Assembly (NCBI RefSeq): GCF_001650345.1
Contig: NZ_LVHF01000025.1
Span: 97,547 to 161,546 of the forward strand
Length of the DNA: 64,000 nucleotides
Direction of reading: 5' to 3'
DNA from: Photobacterium jeanii
Lineage (GTDB): Bacteria > Pseudomonadota > Gammaproteobacteria > Enterobacterales > Vibrionaceae
Position 1 is the first letter of the stretch. Every line of letters begins with the position of its first letter. The position numbers and the translations under genes were made by a program. A model generated the notes under the pieces. It was not told the origin of the DNA. It saw nothing but the letters and a program-made list of their open reading frames with translations, and made no database searches. This document shows positions 8,051 through 20,101 of this stretch, piece by piece.

Positions 8051-10897
8051 ATGAGCGACTATAAAGATACCCTGAATTTACCTGAAACAGGGTTTCCGAT
8101 GCGAGGCAACCTAGCTCAACGTGAGCCAGCAATGCTAAAGCGTTGGAATGATGAAGATCTTTACGGTGAAATTCGTAAAGCTAAGAAGGGTAAAAAATCC
8201 TTCGTATTACACGATGGCCCTCCATATGCCAACGGTGATATTCACATTGGTCACGCGCTAAATAAGATTCTTAAAGACATTATTATTAAGTCAAAGACGC
8301 TTTCAGGCTTTGACGCGCCATACGTACCAGGTTGGGACTGTCACGGTCTACCAATCGAACTAATGGTAGAAAAGAAAGTTGGTAAACCAGGCCACAAAGT
8401 AACGGCTGCGGAATTCCGTGAAAAATGTCGTGCTTACGCTGCGGGTCAGGTTGAAGGTCAAAAAGAAAGCTTCATTCGTCTAGGTGTACTAGGTGAGTGG
8501 GATAAGCCTTACCGCACTATGGATTTTGCAACAGAAGCGAACATCATTCGCTCTCTGGGTAAAATTGCGGATAACAACCACCTTCTTAAAGGTTTCAAAC
8601 CTGTTCACTGGTGTACAGACTGTGGTTCTGCACTGGCTGAAGCTGAAGTTGAGTACCAAGATAAAGTATCACCATCTATCGATGTGAAATTCAAAGCAGC
8701 TGACGAAGCAGCCACTGTTGCTAAGTTCTCTTGCCCTGAAGGTCACCAAGGTGAAGGTGATGTGTCTATCGTTATCTGGACAACCACCCCGTGGACACTG
8801 CCTGCTAACCGCGCAGTAGCGGTTCGTGACGATCTAGAATACGTTCTGATCCAAGTAGAAGCTGATGCAGAAAACAATCAGCAAGCTTACCGTCTGATCG
8901 TTGCTTCTGAGCTAGCGAAAGATGTGATGGATCGTGCTGGTATCGCGCACTACCACAACCTAGGTTTCTGTAAAGGTGAAGAGCTAGAGCTAGTTCGCTT
9001 TAACCACCCATTCTACAGCTTCGATGTTCCTGTGATTCTAGGCGATCACGTAACGACTGATTCAGGTACGGGTTGTGTTCACACAGCACCAGGCCACGGT
9101 CAAGAAGACTTCGCGGTTGGTCAAAAATACGATCTAGAAGTGGCTAACCCAGTAGGTAGCAACGGTGTTTACCTTCCTGATACTGAGCTATTTGCAGGTC
9201 AGCACGTATTTAAAGCTAACGACTCTGTACTTGAAGTACTAAAAGAGCGTGGCGCACTGCTTCACCACCATGCTTACGAGCACAGCTACCCACACTGCTG
9301 GCGCCACAAAACGCCAATTATCTTCCGTGCGACACCACAATGGTTCGTATCTATGGATAAAGCAGGCCTTCGTGCGAAAGCGCTAGAAGAAATCAAAGGC
9401 GTTCAATGGATGCCTGAGTGGGGCCAAAGCCGCATCGAAGGTATGATCGAAGGTCGCCCTGAGTGGTGTATCTCTCGTCAACGTACCTGGGGCGTGCCAA
9501 TTGCACTGTTCGTACACAAAGAAACTCAAGAGCTTCACCCTAATACTAGCGAGTTGATTGAGAAAGTCGCTCAACTTGTTGAACAAAAAGGTATTCAAGC
9601 ATGGTGGGATCTAGAACCTGCTGAGCTTATGGGCGAAGAAGACGCGGCTAACTACGAAAAAGTAATGGACACCCTAGACGTATGGTTCGACTCAGGTGTG
9701 ACTCACTATTCTGTGGTTGATAGCCGTGAAGAATTCAACGGTAACGCTGCTGATCTTTACCTAGAAGGTTCTGACCAACACCGTGGTTGGTTCCAATCTT
9801 CACTGATCACATCTGTGGCAATGAAAGACAACGCACCATACAAGCAAGTGCTAACGCACGGTTTCGTGGTTGACGGTCAAGGCCGTAAGATGTCGAAATC
9901 TATCGGTAACGTGGTAGCGCCAAAAGATGTAACTAATAAACTAGGTGCAGATATCCTACGTCTATGGGTTGCTTCTACAGACTATACAGGCGAAGTTGCG
10001 GTTTCTGATGAAATCCTAAAACGCTCTGCTGATGCTTACCGTCGTATCCGTAACACAGCGCGTTTCTTCCTTGCGAATCTAAGCGGTTTCAACCCAGAAA
10101 CAGACCTAGTCGCACCAGAAGATATGGTTGCACTGGATCGCTGGGCGGTAGGTCGTGCGAAAGCAGCACAAGAAGAAATCATTAAAGCGTACGACGAGTA
10201 CAACCTACATGGTGTAACTCAGCGCCTAATGCAGTTCTGTTCTGTGGAAATGGGTTCTTTCTACCTAGACGTGATCAAAGACCGTCAGTACACAGCAAAA
10301 CGTGGTGGTCACGCACAACGTAGCTGTCAGACTGCGCTTTACTATATTGTTGAAGCTTTGGTTCGTTGGATGGCACCAATCATGTCATTTACCGCTGACG
10401 AAATCTGGAACGAAATGCCAGGTCAACGTGACAAGTTCGTATTCACGGGTGAGTGGTTCGAAGGTCTATTTGGTCTAGCTGCCGATGAGAAACTGAACAA
10501 CGAATTCTGGGCTGAAATCCAGCAAGTTCGTGGTGCAGTGAACAAGCTACTTGAAGGCGCTCGTAAAGACAAAGTGATCGGTGGTGCGCTGCAAGCGGAA
10601 GTAACGCTTCATGCAAATGCGGAACTGGCGGCGAAACTGAACACGCTAGAAGACGAACTGCGTTTCGTACTACTAACCTCTAAAGCGGATGTGGAAGTGG
10701 CTGACAGCATGCCTGCTGGCGCACAAGAAACTGACGTTGAAGGTCTATTCGTTACTGTAACGGCTTCAGAAGCTGCGAAGTGTGACCGTTGTTGGCACCA
10801 CGTAGCGGATGTTGGCACTATCGAAGGTCACGAAGAAGTTTGTGGTCGTTGTGTGAGCAACGTTGAAGGCGAAGGTGAAGAGCGTAAGTTTGCCTAA
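8051..10897 (+). CDS. ileS: Isoleucyl-tRNA synthetase
   Basis: A 948-residue class Ia aminoacyl-tRNA synthetase that charges tRNA-Ile. The Rossmann-fold signature [15 protein letters not shown] gives HIGH at residues 65-68, and KMSKS is at 613-617. The CP1 editing domain between them contains [18 protein letters not shown] and the [17 protein letters not shown] stretch. The C-terminus has the zinc ribbon CDRCWHHV...CGRC. The length matches the bacterial enzyme (about 940 residues). Its stop codon overlaps the lspA start (TAATG), as in E. coli, so translation of the pair is probably coupled. Confidence 0.98.
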   Translation: MSDYKDTLNLPETGFPMRGNLAQREPAMLKRWNDEDLYGEIRKAKKGKKSFVLHDGPPYANGDIHIGHALNKILKDIIIKSKTLSGFDAPYVPGWDCHGLPIELMVEKKVGKPGHKVTAAEFREKCRAYAAGQVEGQKESFIRLGVLGEWDKPYRTMDFATEANIIRSLGKIADNNHLLKGFKPVHWCTDCGSALAEAEVEYQDKVSPSIDVKFKAADEAATVAKFSCPEGHQGEGDVSIVIWTTTPWTLPANRAVAVRDDLEYVLIQVEADAENNQQAYRLIVASELAKDVMDRAGIAHYHNLGFCKGEELELVRFNHPFYSFDVPVILGDHVTTDSGTGCVHTAPGHGQEDFAVGQKYDLEVANPVGSNGVYLPDTELFAGQHVFKANDSVLEVLKERGALLHHHAYEHSYPHCWRHKTPIIFRATPQWFVSMDKAGLRAKALEEIKGVQWMPEWGQSRIEGMIEGRPEWCISRQRTWGVPIALFVHKETQELHPNTSELIEKVAQLVEQKGIQAWWDLEPAELMGEEDAANYEKVMDTLDVWFDSGVTHYSVVDSREEFNGNAADLYLEGSDQHRGWFQSSLITSVAMKDNAPYKQVLTHGFVVDGQGRKMSKSIGNVVAPKDVTNKLGADILRLWVASTDYTGEVAVSDEILKRSADAYRRIRNTARFFLANLSGFNPETDLVAPEDMVALDRWAVGRAKAAQEEIIKAYDEYNLHGVTQRLMQFCSVEMGSFYLDVIKDRQYTAKRGGHAQRSCQTALYYIVEALVRWMAPIMSFTADEIWNEMPGQRDKFVFTGEWFEGLFGLAADEKLNNEFWAEIQQVRGAVNKLLEGARKDKVIGGALQAEVTLHANAELAAKLNTLEDELRFVLLTSKADVEVADSMPAGAQETDVEGLFVTVTASEAAKCDRCWHHVADVGTIEGHEEVCGRCVSNVEGEGEERKFA

Positions 10898-11424
10898 TGA
10901 CAATGACATCGCCTAAACAAACGACACTGTCGCTAAAACAATCAGGAGTACGCTGGCTTTGGCTAGCGGCTCTGGTTTTCATCATTGACGTAGGCAGTAA
11001 GCTGATCGTCATGAACACTATGGAATATGGCTGGCCGAATCGTATCGAGATCTTGCCGTTTTTCAATTTGCTGTATGTGCATAACTACGGCGCAGCGTTT
11101 AGCTTCTTAAGCGATGCAGGTGGTTGGCAGCGATGGTTATTTACGGCGATTGCATTAGGTGTTTGTAGCTTGTTGGTTTACTGGATGCGCCGTTCTCCGG
11201 CGGATCATCGCCTTGCCAATTGCGCGTACGCTTTGATTATTGGTGGTGCATTGGGCAACTTGTTTGACCGCATGTACCATGGCTTTGTGGTGGATTTCCT
11301 AGATTTTTATGTTGGGAATCAGCATTGGCCGGCCTTTAACATCGCAGATACGGCTATTTGTATTGGTGCTGGCTTGATTATTCTTGAAGGTTTTATCGCT
11401 GGTAAAAACGACGAGAAAAAGTAA
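10897..11424 (+). CDS. lspA: Prolipoprotein signal peptidase (signal peptidase II)
   Basis: A 175-residue inner-membrane aspartyl protease with four membrane segments that removes the signal peptide from lipidated prolipoproteins. The conserved boxes are visible: [11 protein letters not shown] in TM1, [36 protein letters not shown] (catalytic Asp124) and AFNIADTAI (catalytic Asp151). The ATG overlaps the ileS stop by one base, so it is translationally coupled to ileS; a second ATG two codons later is an alternative start. Its substrates would include the lipoproteins NlpI and the RND periplasmic adaptor encoded in this window. Confidence 0.97.
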   Translation: MTMTSPKQTTLSLKQSGVRWLWLAALVFIIDVGSKLIVMNTMEYGWPNRIEILPFFNLLYVHNYGAAFSFLSDAGGWQRWLFTAIALGVCSLLVYWMRRSPADHRLANCAYALIIGGALGNLFDRMYHGFVVDFLDFYVGNQHWPAFNIADTAICIGAGLIILEGFIAGKNDEKK

Positions 11425-11454
11425 ATCAAAACCCTGCGTAACTTAATACCCCTA

Positions 11455-11489
11455 AGCGCTGTCCGTTGATACGGGCGGCGCTTTGTTGT
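11455..11489 (+). terminator. Possible weak terminator or attenuator after lspA
   Basis: AGCGCTGTCCG (11455-11465) pairs with CGGGCGGCGCT (11472-11482) in an 11-bp stem with two G-U pairs. The tail is only TTGTTGT, so termination may be partial. Confidence 0.45.
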
Positions 11490-11513
11490 AAAAGGGGCGT
11501 TGAATTTTATAAT
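11486..11513 (+). promoter_or_regulatory. Predicted sigma70 promoter of fkpB-ispH
   Basis: TTGTAA (11486-11491), a 16-bp spacer and a perfect TATAAT (11508-11513), 42 nt upstream of fkpB. Confidence 0.5.
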
Positions 11514-11555
11514 AGAACTAAGCACCCCGCTTAGTGACGAGAAAGGACCCTACAC

Positions 11556-12005
11556 ATGTCGGTGATCAAGGAAGCAGTTATCCAAGAAAACAGTGAAGTG
11601 CTAATGCACTTTTCCATCAAGTTATCTGATGGCTCAATTGCAGATTCAACCCAAGCGATGGGCAAGCCGGCAAAATTCCGTATGGGAGATGGTAGCCTGA
11701 CAGACAATTTTGAAAAGTGTCTGCTGGGATTAAAACAAGGCGAGAAAAGTCGCTTTGAACTAGCGCCGCAAGATGCGTTCGGGATGCCAAACCCAGATAA
11801 TATTCATCATGTCGACTTGAGTAAGTTTGGTGCTGATGCACCTGCTGAAGTAGGAACTATCGTTGCGTTTGCAGGCCCTGATGGTCAAGATATTCCTGGC
11901 GTGATCACCGAGATTGTTGGTGATTCAGTGACGGTCGACTTTAATCACCCGCTTGCGGGCCAACACGTCACTTTCGATGTGGAAGTCGTGACAATAGAAA
12001 ATTAA
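11556..12005 (+). CDS. fkpB: FKBP-type peptidyl-prolyl isomerase (SlpA/FkpB)
   Basis: A 149-residue cytoplasmic FKBP with the SlyD/SlpA arrangement. An FKBP half (VLMHFSIKLSDGSIADST) is followed by an insert-in-flap chaperone domain, and the core returns with GVITEIVGDSVTVDFNHPLA, then GQHVTFDVEV. Unlike SlyD it has no His-rich metal-binding tail. The length equals that of E. coli FkpB. It catalyses prolyl cis-trans isomerisation and probably has chaperone activity. ATG 11556 follows an AGGA element. It is followed after 12 nt by ispH, as in E. coli. Confidence 0.94.
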   Translation: MSVIKEAVIQENSEVLMHFSIKLSDGSIADSTQAMGKPAKFRMGDGSLTDNFEKCLLGLKQGEKSRFELAPQDAFGMPNPDNIHHVDLSKFGADAPAEVGTIVAFAGPDGQDIPGVITEIVGDSVTVDFNHPLAGQHVTFDVEVVTIEN

Positions 12006-12017
12006 GAGCTGTTAGCA

Positions 12018-12965
12018 ATGAATATCTTACTAGCAAATCCGCGTGGCTTTTGTGCCGGTGTTGATCGCGCCATCAGCATTGTTGAGCGGGCACTGGAAAT
12101 GTACCAACCGCCAATTTATGTTCGACATGAAGTGGTACACAATCGCTTTGTGGTTGAAGGGCTAAAACAACGTGGCGCCGTGTTTGTTGAAGAGTTGCAC
12201 GAAGTGCCAGACGACAGCATTGTGATTTTCTCAGCCCACGGTGTGTCTCAAGCGGTACGCAATGAAGCCAAAGCGCGTAAGCTAACGGTATTCGATGCGA
12301 CTTGCCCATTGGTAACCAAAGTACATATGGAAGTGGCGCGTGCCAGCCGCCGCAATATGGAAGTGGTACTGATTGGTCACGCGGGTCACCCTGAAGTGGA
12401 AGGCACCATGGGGCAATACGCCAGTGATGAAGGCGGCATGTACTTGGTTGAGAAGCCGGAAGATGTCGACAAGATGGTAGTGAAAGACCCAACGAACCTT
12501 CACTACGTTAGCCAAACCACGCTATCGGTTGATGAAACTGCCGATGTGATTGAAAAGCTACGTGAAGTGTTCCCTGAGATCCAAGGTCCACGCAAAGATG
12601 ATATCTGTTACGCGACTCAAAACCGCCAAGATGCGGTTCGTGAAATGGCTGAAGGCGTTGATGTGATGATCGTGGTGGGCTCGAAGAACTCATCTAACTC
12701 AAACCGTTTACGTGAATTGGCTGAAAAACTGGGTACACCGGGTTACTTAACCGATTGTCCAGAAGATGTTGATGCGAACTGGTTCGATGGTAAAACCAAA
12801 ATTGGTGTAACCGCAGGTGCTTCTGCACCGGAAGAGCTAGTGAATCAGATCATTGCCCGCATCCAGAACCTTACTCAAGCAGACGTTGAAGAGCTGACAG
12901 GTCGTGAAGAGAACATGTTCTTTGAAGTACCGCGTGAGCTGCAAGTGAAAACGATCACTGACTAA
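12018..12965 (+). CDS. ispH: 4-hydroxy-3-methylbut-2-enyl diphosphate reductase
   Basis: A 315-residue [4Fe-4S] enzyme for the last step of the MEP isoprenoid pathway, reducing HMBPP to IPP and DMAPP. The three cluster cysteines are at 12 ([13 protein letters not shown]), 96 ([12 protein letters not shown]) and 197 ([11 protein letters not shown]), identical to E. coli numbering. The acid/base Glu126 is in [14 protein letters not shown] with His124 nearby. It forms an operon with fkpB. A bidirectional terminator separates it from the convergent efflux operon. Confidence 0.98.
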   Translation: MNILLANPRGFCAGVDRAISIVERALEMYQPPIYVRHEVVHNRFVVEGLKQRGAVFVEELHEVPDDSIVIFSAHGVSQAVRNEAKARKLTVFDATCPLVTKVHMEVARASRRNMEVVLIGHAGHPEVEGTMGQYASDEGGMYLVEKPEDVDKMVVKDPTNLHYVSQTTLSVDETADVIEKLREVFPEIQGPRKDDICYATQNRQDAVREMAEGVDVMIVVGSKNSSNSNRLRELAEKLGTPGYLTDCPEDVDANWFDGKTKIGVTAGASAPEELVNQIIARIQNLTQADVEELTGREENMFFEVPRELQVKTITD

Positions 12966-13015
12966 TTCCTCTCAGTAACCGCTGATAAGTGATTGCTTTG
13001 CCGTCATGAGTTATA

Positions 13016-13052
13016 AAAAAGCCCAAGTTGTGCAATTAACTTGGGCTTTTGT
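13016..13052. terminator. Bidirectional terminator between ispH and the RND operon
   Basis: AAAAGCCCAAGTT and AACTTGGGCTTTT form a 13-bp stem with an 8-nt loop. A's lie on the left and T's on the right, serving both convergent units. Confidence 0.87.
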
Positions 13053-13070
13053 GTCTTTGCAATAAACGCT

Positions 13071-16000
13071 TTAGTTTTGTTTGGCGATACCGCCCATATC
13101 AACACGCTTCACTTTCTCGCGCAGACTTTGGATCACAAAGTACAGCACAGGGGTGAGAATCGTCCCGATCACTACCGCCAAGGTCATACCGCCAAATACG
13201 GCATTACCTAAGGCGCGACGGCTACCTGCTCCCGCACCACTGGCAACCACAAGTGGCATTACCCCTAGTACGAACGAGAAGCCTGTCATTAGTACCGCAC
13301 GGAAACGCAAACGCGCCGCTTTCACCGCGGCATCGCGAATAGATAGCCCTTCTTCTTCGCGCTGCATTTTAGCGAACTCAACAATCAAGATGGCATTTTT
13401 ACTCGCCAGCCCGATTAAGAGCACTAAGCCGATCTGGGTATAGAGGTTGACGTCACTGCCTAGAACCCATACGAAGAGGAAGGCGCCTAATACCGCAATC
13501 GGTACCGAGAAGATAACGCCAAGTGGTACTGTCCAACTCTCGTATTGGGCTACCAAGAACAGGTAGGTAAAGAGTAGCGCTAGCGAGAAGATCAGCGGCG
13601 CTAAGTTACCTGCTTTTAGTTCTTGGTAGGTCATCCCTGTCCACGAGAAGCTATAACCATCTGGCAAGCTTTGTGCGGCACGCTCCATTGCCGCCACTGC
13701 TTCACCAGAACTAAATCCCGGTACTGGAATGGCGTTGATAGTCGCTGAGTTGTACAAGTTATAACGATCAACTACGTCAGGGCCGAGCGATGGGCGAGTG
13801 GTGACAAGGGTACTCAATGGCACCATTTGTCCGCCAGTGCCACGCACATAGAAATGTTGGATACCTGCTTCATCAGAGCGATAGTCGGTTTCCGCTTGCA
13901 TCATGACGCGGAAATTTTTACCGAATTTAGTGAAATCATTGACGTACATGCCGCCTAGCTGGGTTTGCAAGGTAAAGAAGATCTCTTCCAGTGGTACACC
14001 CAATACCTTGGCTTTTTCACGGTCGATGTCAGCAAAAATTTGCGGTACTTCGGCTGTGTAATTACTAAAAGCAAAGGCGATTTCCGGCTGCTCGTTGGCT
14101 TTGATTATAAAGCCCCGCATTACAGAGGCGAGCTCTTGTGGTGAACGCCCCCGGTTGTCTTGCAGGACAAATTCGACCCCAGCGACACTACCCACCCCAG
14201 GTAGAGGTGGTAAGGCGAACGCTTGCGCGACCCCTTCTGGTAACTGGTTATACTTTTGCTGCAAGCGGGCAATGATTTTACTTTGGTGAAGATTTGGATC
14301 GCTGCGTTCATCCCAAGTATCGAGCGTGACAATCAGCAAACCACCGTTTGATTTCAGGGAGCCCGATAAGATACTGAACCCACTGGCGTGGATCACATCG
14401 GATACCCCAGTTTCGTTACGGGTGATATCAACCAGCTCCGCCATCACTTGTTCGGTACGGTTGAGCGATGAGCCATCAGGCAAAGAAACGTCGACCATGA
14501 AAGACTTTTTATCTTCATCGGGAATAAAGCCCGTCGGCAACGCTTTAGCCAATAAACCTGTGCCAGCCAACATCACCACAAATAGCACACTGACAATCAC
14601 GACGCGGCGGATCATGGTTGCGACTACATTGGTGTAGCGCTCTGTGATCTTATCGAACAGACGGTTGAATGCCGCATGGAACCCTTTTTCGTGCTTTTTC
14701 GGTGGCTTCAACAACGAGGCACACAACGCTGGCGATAACGTCAGGGCGTTGATCGATGAAATCAATACCGAGATACAAATGGTGATCGAGAACTGGGCGT
14801 ACATTTGCCCAGTGATACCCGGCATGACGGCGGTTGGCGCAAATACTGCCAGCAGTACCAAAGTGGTCGCGACCACAGGGCCGGTCACTTCTTCCATTGC
14901 TTTGAGGGTGGCATCGCGAGGGCTTAACCCTTGATCTTCCATCAAGCGGGTGACGTTTTCGATCACCACGATGGCATCATCGACCACGATCCCGATCGCC
15001 AATATCAGTGCGAATAGCGAGACGGTGTTAATGGTCATGCCAAAGATCAGCAAGAACACGAACGTACCGACCAAAGAGACCGGAATCGCAATCGCCGGAA
15101 TTAAGGTTGAGCGGAAGTCTTGCAAGAAGATAAACACCACGAGCACAACCAGTGCGACAGAAACAAACAGCGTCTGTACTACTTCTTGGATCGAGGTTTC
15201 GACGAACTCTGTGGTGTCGTACAACACTTTTTGCTCAAGATCGCTAGGGAAACGCGCTTCTAAGCCGTTCATGGCATCACGGATCCCTTGAGCTACTTCC
15301 AATGCATTGGCGTCGGGAGATTGGTAAATCGCGATGATCGCCGATGGCTGACCGTTTAATCGTCCTTGGGCATCGTAAGTTTGTGAGCCCAGTTCAACGC
15401 GAGCAACATCTTTAACTCTTAATTTCCGGCCATCTTGGGTCGCGCGAATAATGATGTTTTTAAACTCATCAGCGTCGACCAAGCGTCCCTTGGTTTGCAA
15501 GGTGTACTGGAACTGCTGATTGGGTGGGGTTGGTGACGCCCCGATACGACCCGCTGCCACTTGAATGTTCTGCTCTTTAATGGCTGCAAGCACATCTTGT
15601 GGCGTAACACCTAGCGGTGCCATTTTATCGGGATCCAGCCAAATTCGCATCGCGTAGTCGAGTGAACCTATGATGTTGACCTTACTCACCCCAGGTACCC
15701 GTGCGAGTTCGTCTTTGATGTTCAAACTGGCGTAGTTGGTGATGTAAAGCGCATCGTAGCTGTCTTTCGGCGAGAACAGGTTTACTACCATCAAGATGTT
15801 AGATGACTGTTTCTCGACCGCGATACCTTCGCGCTTAACCTCTTCCGGCAAGCGGGAGGTAGCTTTTTGTACCCGGTTTTGAACTTGAACCTGCGCATCA
15901 TCGGCATTAGTGCCAACAGCAAAGGTAACCGTAAGGTTATAACTGCCGTCATTGGATGATTTTGAGGACATGTAAATCATGTTCTCAACCCCATTGACCT

Positions 16001-16205
16001 CACTTTCGACCACTTGGGCTACGGTGGCCTTGACCACTTCGGCATTGGCGCCGGGGTAGCTGGTGGAGACACTGATGCTCGGTGGGGCAACTTCAGGAAA
16101 CTCAGCGACGGGCAAAACGGGGATTGCCAATAGCCCACACAAGGTGAGCACTATGGAAATCACAAAGGCAAACTTAGGCCGATAAACAAAAAAGCGACTG
16201 ATCAT
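13071..16205 (-). CDS. RND multidrug efflux pump, inner-membrane transporter (AcrB/HAE1 family)
   Basis: A 1,044-residue transporter with the HAE1 layout: TM1 ([20 protein letters not shown]), a large periplasmic loop, TM2-TM6, a second periplasmic loop and TM7-TM12. The proton-relay Asp pair is intact in TM4 ([18 protein letters not shown], Asp409-Asp410), and the relay Lys is in TM10 ([16 protein letters not shown]). Such pumps form a tripartite complex with an adaptor and TolC, exporting drugs, bile salts or metabolites using the proton gradient. The adaptor gene lies 12 nt upstream in the same operon; no outer-membrane channel is encoded here, so TolC elsewhere is expected. AAAGGAG precedes the start. 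I do not assign a specific Vibrio vex or vme name. Confidence 0.95.
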   Translation of the reverse strand: MISRFFVYRPKFAFVISIVLTLCGLLAIPVLPVAEFPEVAPPSISVSTSYPGANAEVVKATVAQVVESEVNGVENMIYMSSKSSNDGSYNLTVTFAVGTNADDAQVQVQNRVQKATSRLPEEVKREGIAVEKQSSNILMVVNLFSPKDSYDALYITNYASLNIKDELARVPGVSKVNIIGSLDYAMRIWLDPDKMAPLGVTPQDVLAAIKEQNIQVAAGRIGASPTPPNQQFQYTLQTKGRLVDADEFKNIIIRATQDGRKLRVKDVARVELGSQTYDAQGRLNGQPSAIIAIYQSPDANALEVAQGIRDAMNGLEARFPSDLEQKVLYDTTEFVETSIQEVVQTLFVSVALVVLVVFIFLQDFRSTLIPAIAIPVSLVGTFVFLLIFGMTINTVSLFALILAIGIVVDDAIVVIENVTRLMEDQGLSPRDATLKAMEEVTGPVVATTLVLLAVFAPTAVMPGITGQMYAQFSITICISVLISSINALTLSPALCASLLKPPKKHEKGFHAAFNRLFDKITERYTNVVATMIRRVVIVSVLFVVMLAGTGLLAKALPTGFIPDEDKKSFMVDVSLPDGSSLNRTEQVMAELVDITRNETGVSDVIHASGFSILSGSLKSNGGLLIVTLDTWDERSDPNLHQSKIIARLQQKYNQLPEGVAQAFALPPLPGVGSVAGVEFVLQDNRGRSPQELASVMRGFIIKANEQPEIAFAFSNYTAEVPQIFADIDREKAKVLGVPLEEIFFTLQTQLGGMYVNDFTKFGKNFRVMMQAETDYRSDEAGIQHFYVRGTGGQMVPLSTLVTTRPSLGPDVVDRYNLYNSATINAIPVPGFSSGEAVAAMERAAQSLPDGYSFSWTGMTYQELKAGNLAPLIFSLALLFTYLFLVAQYESWTVPLGVIFSVPIAVLGAFLFVWVLGSDVNLYTQIGLVLLIGLASKNAILIVEFAKMQREEEGLSIRDAAVKAARLRFRAVLMTGFSFVLGVMPLVVASGAGAGSRRALGNAVFGGMTLAVVIGTILTPVLYFVIQSLREKVKRVDMGGIAKQN

Positions 16206-16217
16206 AATTGCGCTCCT

Positions 16218-17366
16218 TTATTGCTCGGCAAAAGGTTTGATTTGTTGTTCTTGCGGCTTCACTTCAAGCCCGACGCGAACCCGCTGCAAGCCTTGAACAA
16301 TGACGCGTTCATTCGGCATGAGTCCCGCATCAACCACCCAATAAATACCTTGGCGGATATGCACTTCGAGATCGCGGCGTTCAACAAGGTTTTCGTTGTT
16401 TACCACCATGGCAAAGCGACCTTTTTGATCTTCTTGCACCGCTACCTGAGGTACCAGTAAGGCTTCGACTGGATCGGATGAGGCAATAATGATGTTACCG
16501 AACTGACCGGGTTGCAGAATGTGGTCAGGGTTAGGGAAGCTGGCGCGGATCTGGACGGTACCCGTGGTTGGGTCGACGCGGTTATCAATGAAATCAATTT
16601 TACCTTGTTGGTCGTACATGCTCTTGTTTGAGAGCTCAAGGCTCAGCGCAAGTTCGGTGATCGCAGGTACCTTTTCATCTTTGCGCATTTCGTACGCATC
16701 AAGAATTTGGGTTTCACTGGCATTGAACACCACGTACATAGGATCTTGTTTAACCAGCGTGGTGAGCTCACCGGTAGATGGGTTGATGAGATCGCCTATC
16801 GAGACATTCGATGCCCCGACACGGCCATCGATCGGTGCTTTGATTTGGGTATAACCTTGGTTTAGTTTAGCTGCATCAAGCGCCGCTTCTGCTTGGGCAA
16901 CCGCAGCTTCAGCGGTGATTTTAGTGGTCGTAATTTCATCAAAGTCCACTGCGCTAATACTGCCTTTAGGCAGTAGCTTCTTACCGCGTTTGTAGTTGAT
17001 CACCGACACTTCATACTTTGCGTGTGCTTGTTTGAGTGAGGCTTCACGCTGGCGAACTTCCGCGGCAAAAGGTTTTGGGTCGAGCTCGAACAGTAAAGTG
17101 CCTTGCTTGACATAGTCACCTTCTTGGAAAGGACGCGCAATCAAATAGCCTTCTACCCGAGCTTGAAGCGAAACGTCTTCCATTGCTTCGATGCGACCAC
17201 TGAATTGGGTCGAAGGGTTGATTTGTTGTTTAGTCACGGTTTCGACAATCACCGCTGGTGGCGGTGGCGCAACAGTTTGGGTTGCTTGTTCTTCGCAACC
17301 AGTCATAAAGCCAACTGTACCAATGAAAGCGGCATAAAGGGGGAGGCGCTGTAAAGTCCATTTCAT
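16218..17366 (-). CDS. RND efflux periplasmic adaptor (membrane fusion lipoprotein)
   Basis: A 382-residue AcrA-type adaptor. The N-terminus ends in the lipobox FMTGC (Cys24), so it is an inner-membrane-anchored periplasmic lipoprotein processed by LspA. The order is beta-barrel start (FSGRIEAMEDVSLQARVEGY), lipoyl half, an alpha-helical hairpin (about residues 100-165, Ala/Glu-rich), a second lipoyl half (YTQIKAPIDGRVGASNVSIG) and the C-terminal barrel and membrane-proximal domain (LLVPQVAVQEDQKGRF). It bridges the downstream RND pump and the outer-membrane channel. It is the first gene of the operon, and no TetR-type repressor is adjacent, so control is likely by a distant regulator. Confidence 0.95.
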   Translation of the reverse strand: MKWTLQRLPLYAAFIGTVGFMTGCEEQATQTVAPPPPAVIVETVTKQQINPSTQFSGRIEAMEDVSLQARVEGYLIARPFQEGDYVKQGTLLFELDPKPFAAEVRQREASLKQAHAKYEVSVINYKRGKKLLPKGSISAVDFDEITTTKITAEAAVAQAEAALDAAKLNQGYTQIKAPIDGRVGASNVSIGDLINPSTGELTTLVKQDPMYVVFNASETQILDAYEMRKDEKVPAITELALSLELSNKSMYDQQGKIDFIDNRVDPTTGTVQIRASFPNPDHILQPGQFGNIIIASSDPVEALLVPQVAVQEDQKGRFAMVVNNENLVERRDLEVHIRQGIYWVVDAGLMPNERVIVQGLQRVRVGLEVKPQEQQIKPFAEQ

Positions 17367-17557
17367 GATTTAACACCCTGTTTAATTTTTTATAATACTT
17401 TAGCGATTATGGTCAAATAGCCATTAACAGTAAATAAAATGCTTTTAAAAACGAGTGCATAGCAATAGTTATGGCAAGAAAAATGATATTGGTATCCTTT
17501 TTTGCCTCACTCGGCATGGCTGTTGCTGTAACTAGTCAGAGCGGGTAGAGTGGATAA

Positions 17558-18400
<843 letters not shown>

Positions 18401-18446
18401 TCACTGACTGATGTGACGAAATACTAACAATAAATACGAGATTGCT

Positions 18447-18476
18447 ACGCCTCGACTGCCGTCGGGGTGTTTTTTT
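18447..18476 (+). terminator. Rho-independent terminator after dapB
   Basis: ACGCCTCGAC (18447-18456) and GTCGGGGTGT (18461-18470) pair over 10 bp with two G-U pairs, then a run of seven T. Confidence 0.8.
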
Positions 18477-18944
18477 ATCTGCATAATTTCCCATCCTTAA
18501 ACAATTCGTTGCATCAATAATTTAAACTTGCCTGATTTTACATTTCGATACACAGTTAGCTTATGAAAATGACTAAAAATGTGCTTTTCTGTGGTTAGTT
18601 GTTCAAATGATGTTGTTTGGTTGGTGGTTTTAACCGTTTGCTTGATGTTTTTATTGTTTGCTTGGTGGTGTGGGATTGAGCAAACGATAAAATGGGATCG
18701 GCCACAACTTTAGTGTGACAAATACTGAGGTTATCATGCTTTTTTGGCGCTCTGGCTAAGTTTAATGGCTGTGATTGAGATATTTTAAAGTTATTTTGAG
18801 CGAATTGTTGACAGAAAAATAGCCGCTCTATAGAATGCGCGGAATTTGTCTAAAATCAGCTTTTTGTGATTTTTAGCACTGTATATAACGGGTAGTTGCA
18901 AGTTTATCTGTTTTCGTTGCATTTTTATTATTTTGGAGGTTGTC
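18477..18944 (+). promoter_or_regulatory. carAB upstream control region with phased GTTTGCTT repeats
   Basis: This region of about 470 bp has no credible ORF. GTTTGCTTG occurs at 18636 and 18656 (exactly 20 bp apart), and an inverted GAGCAAACGA lies at 18678-18687. These resemble half-sites of LacI-family regulators such as PurR. E. coli carAB is controlled by PurR, ArgR, PepA, IHF and RutR far upstream, so an operator array is plausible. I did not see a convincing ArgR box. The core promoter is listed separately. Confidence 0.4.
18808..18836 (+). promoter_or_regulatory. Predicted sigma70 promoter of carAB
   Basis: A perfect TTGACA (18808-18813), a 17-bp spacer and TAGAAT (18831-18836). Transcription would start near 18843, leaving a leader of about 100 nt. 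Confidence 0.65.
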
Positions 18945-20084
18945 TTGAGCAAATCTGCGCTGTTAGTCCTGGAAGATGGGACAGTGTTCCGCGGCGTGTC
19001 CATTGGGGCAGATGGTTCGGCCGTTGGTGAAGTCGTTTTTAACACCTCGATGACGGGGTATCAGGAAATTCTCACCGACCCTTCTTATTCTCAACAGATT
19101 GTTACTCTTACTTACCCTCATATTGGCAACACCGGAACTAATTCCGAAGACGAAGAATCCACCGCTATTCACGCACAAGGCTTGGTAATTCGTGACCTCC
19201 CTCTTATTGCTTCAAACTTCCGCAGTGAACAAACCCTTTCTGATTACCTCAAATCACAAAACATTGTTGGTATCGCCGACATTGATACTCGTAAGCTAAC
19301 TCGTCTTCTTCGTGAAAAAGGTGCCCAAAACGGTTGTATCGTTGCAGGCAACAACCTTGATGAAGCGCTAGCGTTGGCAAAAGCGAAAGAATTCCCTGGT
19401 TTGAAAGGCATGGATTTAGCGAAAGAAGTGACGACGGCTGAAGCTTACCCATGGAAGCAAGGTTCTTGGACCTTAACAGGCGGCCTACCTGAAGCGAAAG
19501 CTGATAGCGAAATGCCATTCCACGTGGTGGCTTATGACTTCGGTGCCAAACGCAACATCCTACGAATGTTGGTTGACCGCGGTTGTCGTCTAACGGTTGT
19601 GCCAGCGCAAACGTCAGCGGAAGAAGTGCTAGCATTAAACCCAGACGGTGTGTTCCTATCAAATGGCCCGGGCGATCCAGAGCCATGTACTTACGCTATC
19701 GAAGCGACTAAGACCTTCCTAGAAAAAGGATTGCCAGTATTCGGTATCTGTCTTGGTCACCAAATTCTTGCTCTAGCAAGTGGCGCACAAACAGTGAAAA
19801 TGAAGTTCGGTCACCACGGTGCAAACCACCCGGTTAAAGACCTAGACCGCGACGTAGTGATGATTACTTCTCAGAACCATGGTTTTGCAGTAGACGAAGC
19901 GAGTCTGCCTGAAAACCTGCGTGCAACGCACAAGTCTTTGTTTGATGGTTCTCTACAGGGTATTCATCGCACGGATAAGCCAGCATTTAGCTTCCAAGGT
20001 CACCCTGAAGCAAGCCCAGGTCCACACGATGCTGCACCACTGTTTGATCACTTCATTGAATTACTAAAAAAGCACAGCGCCTAA
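18945..20084 (+). CDS. carA: Carbamoyl-phosphate synthase small (glutaminase) subunit
   Basis: A 379-residue subunit that hydrolyses glutamine and passes ammonia to CarB for carbamoyl phosphate, the precursor of pyrimidines and arginine. The class I glutamine amidotransferase domain has the nucleophile Cys269 in [16 protein letters not shown] and the His/Glu of [11 protein letters not shown]. The N-terminal CPSase domain has [16 protein letters not shown]. The start is TTG at 18945 with GGAGG 5 nt upstream. A longer frame from TTG 18933 would put that ribosome site inside the gene. E. coli carA also starts with UUG. carB follows after 17 nt. Confidence 0.97.
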   Translation: MSKSALLVLEDGTVFRGVSIGADGSAVGEVVFNTSMTGYQEILTDPSYSQQIVTLTYPHIGNTGTNSEDEESTAIHAQGLVIRDLPLIASNFRSEQTLSDYLKSQNIVGIADIDTRKLTRLLREKGAQNGCIVAGNNLDEALALAKAKEFPGLKGMDLAKEVTTAEAYPWKQGSWTLTGGLPEAKADSEMPFHVVAYDFGAKRNILRMLVDRGCRLTVVPAQTSAEEVLALNPDGVFLSNGPGDPEPCTYAIEATKTFLEKGLPVFGICLGHQILALASGAQTVKMKFGHHGANHPVKDLDRDVVMITSQNHGFAVDEASLPENLRATHKSLFDGSLQGIHRTDKPAFSFQGHPEASPGPHDAAPLFDHFIELLKKHSA

Positions 20085-20101
20085 GTTCGGAGTAGTAAAA
20101 G

